The notes under the pieces: generated by a model
Told to the model about the DNA's origin: nothing
Databases searched by the model: none
Seen by the model: the letters and a program-made list of their open reading frames with translations, nothing else
Shown: one piece after another, positions 23,892 to 30,779 of the stretch
How the letters are laid out: each line of letters opens with the position of its first letter
Position numbering within the stretch: the first letter of the stretch is position 1
Made by a program: the position numbers and the translations under genes
Origin: Mesorhizobium sp. B2-1-8
Lineage (GTDB): Bacteria; Pseudomonadota; Alphaproteobacteria; Rhizobiales; Rhizobiaceae
NCBI RefSeq assembly: GCF_006442545.2
Contig: NZ_CP083953.1
Coordinates: 248,001-312,000, forward strand
Reading direction: 5' to 3'
DNA: 64,000 nt

Positions 23892-24387
23892 GCTCGACGT
23901 CTGGGGCCGCTTCGTCGGCGTCAATCGCATCCTCCAGGTCACGTCCGGCGACTGGTTCGGCTTCGGTGAAGCGAACCCGGGGGCTGATCCGTTTGGTCAG
24001 GGCGCGTTCTATTCCGGCGCTCCCCTGACGGGAAATTTCGCGCTCTCGGATGAAGCCTTCCGCCTGCTGATCTTCGCCAAGGCGGCGGCCAACATCACGA
24101 ACGGCTCGATCCCGGCGATCAACCAGATCCTGCTCGGCCTCTTTCCGAATAGGGGCAACGCCTACGTCACCGAGGGCAACGATCCGGGGACCTGGTTCGG
24201 CTTTGCGGAATCGCTGACTGCGGTCGGCTTCAACCAGGCATCGTTCTACGCGGGGTCGAGCATCTCGACGATGACGATGACCTACTCGTTCGCGTTCCAG
24301 CTCACCCCGGTCGAACTGGCGATCGTCCAGAATTCCGGCGTTCTGCCGAAGCCGACAGGCGTCAAAGCGTCGATCGTCATCATCTAA
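23892..24387 (+). pseudogene. 5'-truncated phage tail-region protein (DUF2612-like)
   Basis: Open from the ParB joint to a stop at 24385. It reads LDVWGRFVGVNRILQVTSGD, GQGAFYSGAPLTGNFALSDE, AFRLLIFAKAAANITNGSIP and MTYSFAFQLTPVELAIVQNS, like phage baseplate-associated DUF2612 proteins. The first 60 or so residues are missing. Immediately followed by a tail-fibre gene, as in a prophage tail operon. Confidence 0.6.
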
Positions 24388-24397
24388 GGATCTCGCC

Positions 24398-25111
24398 ATG
24401 AAGATTTCTGCCCTGCCGTCGAAGTTCTCCGCACCTTGGGGAGCCTCGGCAGGCCCAAGCTATATCCGCAACATCCCGCTCGGCTCGCAGATCGGGATCA
24501 CCAATGGCGCGGCTTCGCTGGCCGACGGCTTCCCGCCGCTGAACTTCCTGCCGGTAGGATCGGGCGGCGTGCCGCCATTCGGGCAGGACATGAACGGCAT
24601 TCTGCGGCAGATCACGCAATGGTCGCAGTGGCAGAACGCGGGTGGTCTTGTCACCTATGATGCGAGTTTTTCAGCATCGATCGGCGGCTACCCCTTCGGT
24701 GCGCTGCTGGCCGGCACGACGGCGGGCGTCGTTTGGCTCAGCACCATCGACGACAACACGCCCGACCCGGATACCGGCGGCGCGCACTGGAACAACATCG
24801 GCGCAGCTCCCTCCACCATCATGGTGGGTGTCGATACCGGTTCGGCCAATGTCGTTACGGCCAATGTCGTGCCGGTGCCGAGTGCCTATGCCGACGGCCA
24901 GGTCTTCATCATCCAGAAGATGGCAGCCGACAACAACGGCGCGATGACCGGCAACATCGAGTCGCTTGGCTCGCATCCCATCGTCAACATGGACGGCACC
25001 GCACTGACGGCAAAGCAATGGCCGGCGAGTGCGGCGGGCATCCTCGAATACAACAGCGCGACGACGTCGTTCCGGTTGCTCAACCCGGCAGTCACCGTGG
25101 CGCTTAGTGTT
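24398..25111 (+). pseudogene. Phage tail-fibre protein, 3' end replaced by the small RNA cassette
   Basis: Starts at ATG 24398 behind AAGGAT. It contains LPSKFSAPWGASAGPSYIRN, the typical FLPVGSGGVPPFGQDMNGIL of tail-fibre/receptor-binding proteins and a beta-rich middle (GGYPFGALLAGTTAGVVWLS). The frame runs on to 25441, but after about 25111 it reads through promoter and hairpin elements that occur elsewhere as noncoding repeats. The phage gene was thus cut and joined to the type B/A cassette. Confidence 0.65.
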
Positions 25112-25118
25112 CGTTTCG

Positions 25119-25143
25119 GGAACAGCTCGACTAGTCGCAAGTT
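25119..25143 (+). promoter_or_regulatory. EcfG-type promoter of small RNA type B copy 2
   Basis: GGAAC (25119-25123), N18, TT (25142-25143), the same arrangement as 14318-14342. Confidence 0.5.
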
Positions 25144-25149
25144 CGGGCG

Positions 25150-25257
25150 AAGGCGGCGGCGCGTCCGGGCTTTTCGCGACGCTGGCCGGCCCGCGCCCTC
25201 CTTTTGCGGGGTGGGGCGCGGGCCTCATGCTGTGCGCTGGCTCCGGCCGGGCTTTTT
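25150..25257 (+). ncRNA. Candidate stress small RNA type B, copy 2
   Basis: Nearly identical to 14349-14429 over the first 80 bases, including the 11-bp stem GGCCCGCGCCC/GGGCGCGGGCC. It is shorter after the stem and ends with a GGCTCCGGCC-containing hairpin and T5 at 25253-25257. Confidence 0.45.
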
Positions 25258-25269
25258 GTGCGGTAGGTG

Positions 25270-25294
25270 GGAACTTGGTATTTCTCGGCAGGTT
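25270..25294 (+). promoter_or_regulatory. EcfG promoter of small RNA type A copy 3
   Basis: GGAAC (25270-25274), 16 bases, GGTT (25291-25294), identical in 23 of 25 bases or better to the 14540 site. Confidence 0.6.
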
Positions 25295-25300
25295 CGAAAG

Positions 25301-25383
25301 ATGGCAGCCTCCGTGCTGCTGGTCAGGATGTCCCAACCACCTGGCCGGGCCCGCCTCCCCCGCCATCCGGGGCGGGCCCACGG
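25301..25383 (+). ncRNA. Candidate stress small RNA type A, copy 3
   Basis: Stem GGCAGC/GCT with loop CTCCGT, GGTCAG, then GGGCCCGC...GCGGGCCC around CTCCCCCGCC. A T5 run occurs some 20 bases later (about 25400), which could be the end of the transcript. Confidence 0.45.
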
Positions 25384-25480
25384 ACGGGCGCAATTGTCTG
25401 ATTTTTCCCATTTAACTAAGCCGGCTTGCGAGTCATTTTAACGGGGGATATTTTCCAGTTTCGCCATGGAGCATTTTCCC

Positions 25481-25657
25481 ATGAACGAACTCGATGGAGC
25501 GAAAAGTCCGATCCAGTCCGCCAAGGAAAGGCACCCCAACTGGCTTGTCGACAAAACCGGGATCACCCATAGCCAGGCACGCGAGCTTTTCGATTTGCTC
25601 GGCCTAAGCAATCTGCCATCGCTGATCCGCGAAGCTCTATTACTGCTGAAAAAGTAG
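25481..25657 (+). CDS. Small helical protein, family B copy 2
   Basis: 58 residues from ATG 25481 (ATG 25466 is in frame). It reads PIQSAKERHPNWLVDKTGIT, HSQARELFDLLGLSNLPSLI, REALLLLKK. About two thirds of residues match 15230-15400, and both lie close to a tiny membrane peptide gene. The conserved WLVD-TGITH-QAREL core suggests selection for a protein product. Function unknown. Confidence 0.6.
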   Translation: MNELDGAKSPIQSAKERHPNWLVDKTGITHSQARELFDLLGLSNLPSLIREALLLLKK

Positions 25658-25666
25658 CGTCCTGCG

Positions 25667-25774
25667 TCAGAACCAGTTGGCAGCGAGCAGGATTATCCCG
25701 ATAGCCGCCGAGGCCATGACGACGGCCATAGCTATCTCGAACGGGCCGCCGCCGTTCCCTGCGCTTTCTGCCAT
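25667..25774 (-). CDS. Tiny single-helix membrane peptide, copy 3
   Basis: 35 residues from ATG 25774 with GGGGAG six bases upstream: MAESAGNGGGPFEIAMAVVM, then ASAAIGIILLAANWF. It shares the GNGGGPFE start with the 17451 copy and the AAIGIIL helix with copies 1 and 2, linking the family. It is tail to tail with family B copy 2, nine bases apart. Confidence 0.65.
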   Translation of the reverse strand: MAESAGNGGGPFEIAMAVVMASAAIGIILLAANWF

Positions 25775-25869
25775 AATGCACTCCCCAGTCGCCCCGATCT
25801 TTTTGTTTTCCCTTCCCCAAAGGAAAGATGATGTCCACACCCAGTGGAATAACATATGTTAATAGGGAG

Positions 25870-25895
25870 GAAAAAAGCCTGCTTCGCGCGCAGGC
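25870..25895 (-). terminator. Leftward hairpin with T6 run
   Basis: Minus strand GCCTGC...GCAGGC (25895-25877) followed by six T (25876-25871). The transcript it would end is not clear; nothing coding was seen on that strand just upstream. Confidence 0.5.
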
Positions 25896-25947
25896 GTGAC
25901 GCTCGACACGCGAGCCCGCGGTCGCGACAACGCAGGGCACCATGAGG

Positions 25948-25972
25948 GGAACCTAATATCCCCAAAAGACTT
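25948..25972 (+). promoter_or_regulatory. EcfG-type promoter candidate, DUF768 copy
   Basis: GGAAC (25948-25952), N18, TT (25971-25972). As with the intact DUF768-like gene, the start codon follows within ten bases. Confidence 0.4.
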
Positions 25973-25980
25973 GTGTCGGA

Positions 25981-26201
25981 ATGAGCACGCGTGGCATCGA
26001 CTTCCTGGACCGATGGATCGCGAACAACGTCCCTGAGACCACCAACGCGGATTCATCTCGGTCGACGAACTGACGCACAAGCTCATCGCCGATGCCAAGG
26101 CAATCGGCATCAAGCGGGGGGAGATCGACGAGGAGGTAGACAGCCTCTACCGCACCATACTCGATGCGATAGTGCATTATGATCCCGGGTTGACAGAGTA
26201 G
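25981..26201 (+). pseudogene. DUF768-like gene with one-base deletion
   Basis: ATG 25981 begins MSTRGIDFLDRWIANNVPET then, after NAD, loses the frame; the second frame continues SVDELTHKLIADAKAIGIKR, GEIDEEVDSLYRTILDAIVH and YDPGLTE to a stop at 26201. One or two lost bases near 26050 explain the break. Otherwise it is well conserved relative to 15913. Confidence 0.7.
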
Positions 26202-26210
26202 GCGTACCCT

Positions 26211-26405
26211 TCAAGGCTTTTTGACGAGTTCCGGCTTCAGCGGCTTGTGGCGCGGCTGTTCGTGCCAGATTACCTGACGCAGGTCGCGCATGTCGACCGG
26301 CTGGCCGCAGACCTTGCAAATATAGAAGTTTTCGTCCTCATCATCGGGCTCGCCTTCGTGCCGCTTGCCGGGGATTGATGGTCCAGGGTCTGAAAGCTTG
26401 GTCAT
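26211..26405 (-). CDS. Small CX2C/HX4H zinc-finger-like protein
   Basis: 64 residues from ATG 26405, close behind AAAGG. Acidic N-terminus (HEGEPDDEDENFYI), then CKVCGQPVDMRDLRQVIWHE and QPRHKPLKPELVKKP. C-x2-C followed twenty residues later by H-x4-H is a plausible zinc site. A decayed relative is at 8138-8333. It is divergent from ligase copy 2, with abutting GGAAC elements in the spacer. Role unknown; a DNA- or RNA-binding role in stress repair would fit. Confidence 0.65.
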   Translation of the reverse strand: MTKLSDPGPSIPGKRHEGEPDDEDENFYICKVCGQPVDMRDLRQVIWHEQPRHKPLKPELVKKP

Positions 26406-26414
26406 AACCTTTCA

Positions 26415-26440
26415 AACATTCAATTTAGCTAAAATGTTCC
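26415..26440 (-). promoter_or_regulatory. Weaker EcfG-like promoter of the zinc-finger gene
   Basis: Minus strand GGAAC (26440-26436), 19 bases, TT (26416-26415): one base longer than the rule. It abuts the rightward GGAAC at 26441, forming GTTCCGGAAC. A CATTTTAG box (26436-26421) lies within it. Confidence 0.3.
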
Positions 26441-26465
26441 GGAACTGAACCGTGGCTCAGCCCTT
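26441..26465 (+). promoter_or_regulatory. EcfG-type promoter candidate of ligase copy 2
   Basis: GGAAC (26441-26445), N18, TT (26464-26465), 24 bp before ATG 26489. Confidence 0.45.
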
Positions 26466-26488
26466 GAATCGCGTCCGGAGTAGCGTGC

Positions 26489-27016
26489 ATGCGCGCCGCA
26501 GAGCGTTTGAAATTCATCAAGCCGCAGGAGCCGATCCTGGTGCTCGAAGCGCCAGTCAGCGACGACTGGCTGCATGAAATCAAATACGATGGCTTCCGCA
26601 CCCAACTCATGCTCGATTGGGCCGGGGCGCGCGCCTTCACCAGGACCGGCATCGATTGGTCGAAGCGCTATTGGCCGATCATCGATGCCGCTGAAAAGCT
26701 CCCCGCGAAATCCTTCATCATCGACGGCGAGATGATCGCGCCCGAGCCAGACGGCCGCCCGAACTTTCACGCCATGCATTCGCGCATGGCCTGGAACGCC
26801 GAGCTGCTGGCCTTCGTGGCCTTCGACATCATGCTCCTAGACGGGCATCCGCGCGCCTTCCTTCGCCCACTTGCAGGCAATGGCCTACCTACGCCGGGGA
26901 TATGTCTGCCGAGGTCTCAGCGATCATCGGTACGCTCGACATCGTCTTCGGTGAAATCGACCGATAGCTGCGATCGGTCAGGATGGCATGTCCGAACCTG
27001 GCGCCTTCGGCTATGA
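26489..27016 (+). pseudogene. Truncated LigD-type DNA ligase, copy 2
   Basis: ATG 26489 begins MRAAERLKFIKPQEPILVLE, keeps the adenylation motif EIKYDGFRTQ with catalytic lysine, the IDGEMIAPEPDG motif and AWNAELLAFVAFDIMLLDGH. After about 26870 the ligase stops; the remaining codons have no ligase similarity and contain pieces of other sequences. Motifs IV-VI and the OB domain are missing, so it cannot be a working ligase. It is about 85 percent identical by eye to copy 1 over the shared part but with no frameshift in it. 27017-27486 has no recognised gene. Confidence 0.75.
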
Positions 27017-27271
27017 ATTCCGCCGCCGCATGAATTCCTCGGTGCCGGCCCCCGGCCGAAAACAGCGACATCGTTGCCTGCGAAACCGCTTGAGCGTCAG
27101 GACTGCCCTCCGCGAACCCATGCTCGCGGCAAACGCGATCGAAAAACCTGCTTCAGCAGTTTCATATCGTCCGCATAGGTAATGCCGCTGTCAGAAATGA
27201 AAGGGCCTTTCAAGGCTCCTCCCTTTGTCGGGGTGGAAGCACGTTCGTCGCTCACAGCCAGAAGCGTCCTT

Positions 27272-27311
27272 TGAATTTGCCGCCGATGGGGTGAATTTGC
27301 CGCCGATGGGG
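27272..27311. repeat. 20-bp tandem duplication
   Basis: TGAATTTGCCGCCGATGGGG occurs twice in direct succession (27272-27291 and 27292-27311) in a geneless stretch. Confidence 0.9.
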
Positions 27312-27486
27312 AGGCATAAGCGCTTGTCAGGCCATGTTGTGCTCGGTCGAAGCTGAAGAACCCCCGGGGCTGCCATCCGGTCTTGACGCTGAAGGCCGAC
27401 CTTCACATATTTTTTCGCAGGTCGTCGCCGCTTGTTGGGACGACCATCATCAACCACCAGAAATCGTTCAAGAATTGGAGGTTTCT

Positions 27487-27792
27487 ATGAGCGAGAAGAC
27501 ATTCGAGAGCCCCGTATTCGTGAGAGCCGCGGAAGGTCTCATTCGGGAAATAGCCTGCCTTGAGGATGCCTTCGACTTCCTTGATGAATGGCCTTCGCAC
27601 CGGCGTGGCGTGATCTACGAGACTGCGAAGCGGGCGTGCTGCCGGGCCTTCGACGGCAGTGTGCCGTTGAAAGTCGCCCGCGACGCGTTCGCTGGCTTTG
27701 CCCGTTCGGTGAAAATCCTCGAGGATGTCGCCACGGCGATACCTTGGATGGCCGGCGCGCAGACGGGCCGGACCGGCGGCTTTGCCGCCTGA
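27487..27792 (+). CDS. DUF982 protein 1
   Basis: 101 residues from ATG 27487 behind GGAGG. It has the DUF982 layout: FVRAAEGLIREIACLEDAFD, then FLDEWPSHRRGVIYETAKRA and VARDAFAGFARSVKIL. DUF982 proteins are short, found almost only in Rhizobiales and often present in many copies; their role is unknown. It is followed 20 bp later by another DUF982 gene, probably in one operon. Confidence 0.8.
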   Translation: MSEKTFESPVFVRAAEGLIREIACLEDAFDFLDEWPSHRRGVIYETAKRACCRAFDGSVPLKVARDAFAGFARSVKILEDVATAIPWMAGAQTGRTGGFAA

Positions 27793-27812
27793 CCGTTCGG
27801 AGGGAGGAAAAG

Positions 27813-28097
27813 ATGCTATCCCAACCTTTCGAAAAGCCCGTTCGCGTTTGGGTCGGGCTTGGTTTTCCGCGGCAGCTCAACTCAGTTGTCGATGCATACC
27901 AGTTCGTCACGGATTGGTGTGGCAACAGTCCTGAGCAAAAGGCGGCGATCCGCGCCTGCAAAGCTGCGCTGGCCGGCGACATCGACGCAGAGACCGCGCG
28001 CGGTATTCTCGTGCAGTTCGCCAGGAAGAAGGACATCTTGGTAGAAGACGGAATGATCCCGCCAGTCAGAACCACACAGAAACCGTTGCATGTCTAA
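27813..28097 (+). CDS. DUF982 protein 2
   Basis: 94 residues from ATG 27813 with GGAGGGAGG upstream. PFEKPVRVWVGLGFPRQLNS, AYQFVTDWCGNSPEQKAAIR and ACKAALAGDIDAETARGILV follow the DUF982 pattern, though the WP motif reads WC here. More diverged than the other two copies in the window. Confidence 0.75.
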   Translation: MLSQPFEKPVRVWVGLGFPRQLNSVVDAYQFVTDWCGNSPEQKAAIRACKAALAGDIDAETARGILVQFARKKDILVEDGMIPPVRTTQKPLHV

Positions 28098-28289
28098 TCA
28101 GCAATCGATCTCGGGGCGACGGCCATTTGGCCGCCGCCCCGCATCGCCAGCCGAAGCGCGCTCCATCCGTGGCGCAGCACAGTCTTCGAGATCGATATCT
28201 ATCCGCCTGGCATCCCAGCCAGGATCTTTCCGGGCGGACTAAGCAGACTGCCTTTCAAGCCTTGAACGGCTAAATCGCCTAACTAAATC

Positions 28290-28390
28290 CTAAGATGCCG
28301 GAGGCCCATCTCGGGACCGGCATGTCGAACGGATGCAAAAAGCGTCCGACGGCAACCTTATACCCATGTTGCTCAAGGGAGGATGTGGCT
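28290..28390 (+). promoter_or_regulatory. ROSE-type RNA thermometer before the Hsp20 gene
   Basis: The leader folds into three hairpins: ATGCCGG (28295-28301) with CCGGCAT (28317-28323); GTCG...CGAC with CGGATGC/GCGTCCG (28324-28350); and a last one in which the TTGCTC at 28369-28374 faces the Shine-Dalgarno AGGGAGGA (28376-28383). A short UUGCU opposite the SD is the hallmark of rhizobial ROSE elements, which block translation at low temperature. CTTGAA at 28261 with a CTAACTAA at 28279 could be a heat-shock (RpoH) promoter. Confidence 0.65.
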
Positions 28391-28867
28391 ATGAGAAACA
28401 CTTTCGACTTCACCCCCCTGTTCCGGTCGGGCGTTGGCTTCGACCGAATGTTGAACGCGCTTGAGGCCGCGAGCCGTGTAGAGACGGTCGACAACTGGCC
28501 TCCCTACGATATCGCCAAAAATGGCGAGGACGACTACCGCATCACCATGGCGGTGGCCGGCTTCTCACAGAATGAGTTGGACATCACGCAGGAGCAGAAC
28601 ATACTCATGGTGTCCGGCCAGAAGGCGGCGGAGGACAATGCCGAATACCTGCATCACGGCATTGCCGAGAGGGCCTTCCGTAGGCGTTTCGAACTGGCCG
28701 ATCATGTCAAGGTCCTGAACGCCAGTCTGGTCAACGGTCTTCTGACGATCGATCTCAAGCGAGAGATTCCCGAAGAGATGAAGCCGCGCCGGATCGAGAT
28801 CGGCAGCGCCAAGGCAAAGCCGAAAGCCGAGGCAAAGCAGATCGAGGCCAACAAGCAGGCCGCCTGA
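28391..28867 (+). CDS. Hsp20 small heat-shock protein (IbpA type)
   Basis: 158 residues from ATG 28391. N-terminus MRNTFDFTPLFRSGVGFDRM, then the alpha-crystallin domain with NWPPYDIAKNGEDDYRITMA, ILMVSGQKA and the conserved GLLTIDLKREIPEE (the L-x-I motif of the last strands). The tail is Lys/Ala-rich with RRIEIG. Small heat-shock proteins form oligomers that hold unfolded proteins. The ROSE-like leader suggests translation is heat-controlled, as for other rhizobial hsp genes. A second Hsp20 gene follows. Confidence 0.9.
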   Translation: MRNTFDFTPLFRSGVGFDRMLNALEAASRVETVDNWPPYDIAKNGEDDYRITMAVAGFSQNELDITQEQNILMVSGQKAAEDNAEYLHHGIAERAFRRRFELADHVKVLNASLVNGLLTIDLKREIPEEMKPRRIEIGSAKAKPKAEAKQIEANKQAA

Positions 28868-28923
28868 CGCTGCCCGGTGACCCAACCGGGACAAGGCGCC
28901 GGACGGTGTGTCCGGCGCACCGG

Positions 28924-28963
28924 AAAGCATTGTGACCCATGAAAAAGCATTGTGACCCATGAA
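28924..28963. repeat. 20-bp tandem duplication upstream of the second Hsp20 gene
   Basis: AAAGCATTGTGACCCATGAA is present twice (28924-28943, 28944-28963), 21 bp before ATG 28984. Just before it, GCGCCGGAC/GTCCGGCGC (28897-28919) is a perfect hairpin that may end the first Hsp20 message. Confidence 0.9.
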
Positions 28964-28983
28964 CGAACAGAAGGAGATGAACT

Positions 28984-29493
28984 ATGAGTGTCCGTGATCT
29001 TATTCCCTGGAGCCGCGGCAATGGCGACCAGCTTCCGAGCGTCTTGCGCGACAGTGATCGCGACCCGTTCCTGTCCTTGCATCGTGAGGTTAACCGGCTG
29101 TTCGACGACGTGTTCCGTGGCTTCGATTCCAGCCTGCCGGCCTTTGGCAGGGCTTCTTCCTTCGGCGGCGGCTGGCCGAGCGTCGAGATTTCCGACGGCG
29201 AGAAGGAGGTGAAGGTGACCGCCGAGGTACCCGGTCTGGATGAGAAGGACATCGAGGTCCTGCTCGACGACGGCGTGCTGACGCTGAAGGGCGAGAAGCG
29301 TTCCCAATCGGAGGACCAGAACAGGCAGTTCTCGGAGCGGTACTACGGCCGATTCGAGCGCCGTATCCCCCTCGGTTACGAGATCGAAGAGGATAAGATC
29401 GACGCCCGCTTCAAGAACGGTGTGCTGACGGTGATGCTGCCGAAGACCGCGAAAGCGCAGTCACAGGCCAAGCGCATCGAGATCAAGCACTGA
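28984..29493 (+). CDS. Second Hsp20 small heat-shock protein
   Basis: 169 residues from ATG 28984 behind AAGGAGATG. It starts MSVRDLIPWSRGNGDQLPSV, with the alpha-crystallin domain from PSVEISDGEKEVKVTAEVPG through DIEVLLDDGVLTLKGEKRSQ and FKNGVLTVMLPKT, tail RIEIKH. This is the larger, class-C-like rhizobial Hsp20. It does not have a ROSE-like leader. A GC-rich hairpin (29504-29535) follows. Confidence 0.9.
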   Translation: MSVRDLIPWSRGNGDQLPSVLRDSDRDPFLSLHREVNRLFDDVFRGFDSSLPAFGRASSFGGGWPSVEISDGEKEVKVTAEVPGLDEKDIEVLLDDGVLTLKGEKRSQSEDQNRQFSERYYGRFERRIPLGYEIEEDKIDARFKNGVLTVMLPKTAKAQSQAKRIEIKH

Positions 29494-29534
29494 GGCGATT
29501 ATGCCGGCGGCTGGCCCTAGCCGCCGCCGGCACC

Positions 29535-29830
29535 GTCCTTAGCGGTCCGTTGCTCGATCGAATGGGCCGCGTTGCAGGCGACCGGCTTGAAGACCTGTGC
29601 CATCAGGCAGTCGGGCGTAGCGCGCGAACAGATAGCGCAGGGTAAGCGAGCGCGTCTGCACCTCCTCGAACTCACGCAGATCGGCGCGGAAGAAGGATCG
29701 GCCCAGTTGCACTTCCGCGCGCGTATAGGCCGGGAGATGGCCCTGGCTCACGAAGCCGCCGATGGCGCCGTCATGGCCGGATGGGCTCGCGGGGCCCCAG
29801 ATCGCAAGGGAGCTGTCACGCGATAAGGGC
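29535..29830 (-). pseudogene. Fragment of a Crp/Fnr-family regulator
   Basis: The minus strand reads GAIGGFVSQGHLPAYTRAEV, VQTRSLTLRYLFARYA and, after a one-base shift, MAQVFKPVACNAAHSIEQRT, the end of the cyclic-nucleotide-binding-like fold and the start of the hinge in a rhizobial Crp/Fnr group. Both the sensor N-terminus and the DNA-binding domain are missing. It is an isolated remnant. Confidence 0.55.
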
Positions 29831-30183
29831 ATGACCGTCGTCTTCGTGACAGGAAGCCCTGACCAGAGTCCGCCTGACTACGCTACGCCGGCGTGATCGG
29901 CGCATCACGAAGCCTTGGTCTCCCGAGGCGCTGGGAGCAGGTGGTGTTCCTGGTGCGCACACAGGGCGGGACAAGCCGACACCTGCAATTCTGAAATTCC
30001 AACAAATCGGCCCCAAAGGAGTAGTCACTCTCTTGAACAGAAAATAGGCGCTTCCAATATTTTTCACATAAAAGCGCTCAAAAGGGCCGGGGCAGGAATA
30101 TTCCGTCTCCGCTTGCGGTTGTTCCCGTCCGACGGGATCGCTGACATGCTCTGACGCGCTCCACGGTGAGAAGGGAGGTTGCT

Positions 30184-30495
30184 ATGGAAAGTGGAACGTT
30201 CAAGCAGCCGATTTTCGTAAGGGACGATGGCTTCGTTCTCCGAAAGATCGAGTGTGTTATGGATGCCATAGAGTTCTTGGAAGAATGGCCCATCGAAAGG
30301 CGTGGCCTTCTTCACGCGGCGGCATGTGAAACGTGCTGTTCCGCCTACGACGGCCGGAAGTCTGTCGAGGCGGCGCACAAAATCTTTACGACTTGGGCTC
30401 GCAGAGTCGGGCTGATCGAGGATGTCCCCGTGGCGCCGCCTTGGATGACGGGACCGAAGATCGGCGGCCTAGACCATTTGGAAGCTGGTGCTTGA
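30184..30495 (+). CDS. DUF982 protein 3
   Basis: 103 residues from ATG 30184 behind GGGAGG. It reads FKQPIFVRDDGFVLRKIECV, AIEFLEEWPIERRGLLHAAA and VEAAHKIFTTWARRVGLI, closer to the 27487 copy (both end PWM-G) than to the 27813 one. It stands alone between the Crp remnant and IS6 debris. Confidence 0.8.
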   Translation: MESGTFKQPIFVRDDGFVLRKIECVMDAIEFLEEWPIERRGLLHAAACETCCSAYDGRKSVEAAHKIFTTWARRVGLIEDVPVAPPWMTGPKIGGLDHLEAGA

Positions 30496-30779
30496 ATTCG
30501 CTGCGACGGCCTCCGTACCGCCGCAGCACCGGTCGATAGCGGAAAGAGGCTCGGTACAGAGCTGCCGGAGAGCGACATGGTCTCTGGTCATCTGGAACCA
30601 CCACAAGCGTAAGTCCTTGGAGCGTTGGCTGGGAATGCGAGTTGGCAAGGGAGAAGTTGCCCCCGCCAGACAGGGCTTCCTGCCGACGCGGATGGTGACC
30701 GGACTACCAGCCGCTATCGGCAGCGCTCGCGTCCGGCCGTTTCGCAATGACCAATGACGGGTTGGATCCAGGCTCGCGC

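Noticed and set aside
27272..28963. Possible CRISPR-like repeats
   Set aside because: They are only two-unit direct duplications without spacers.
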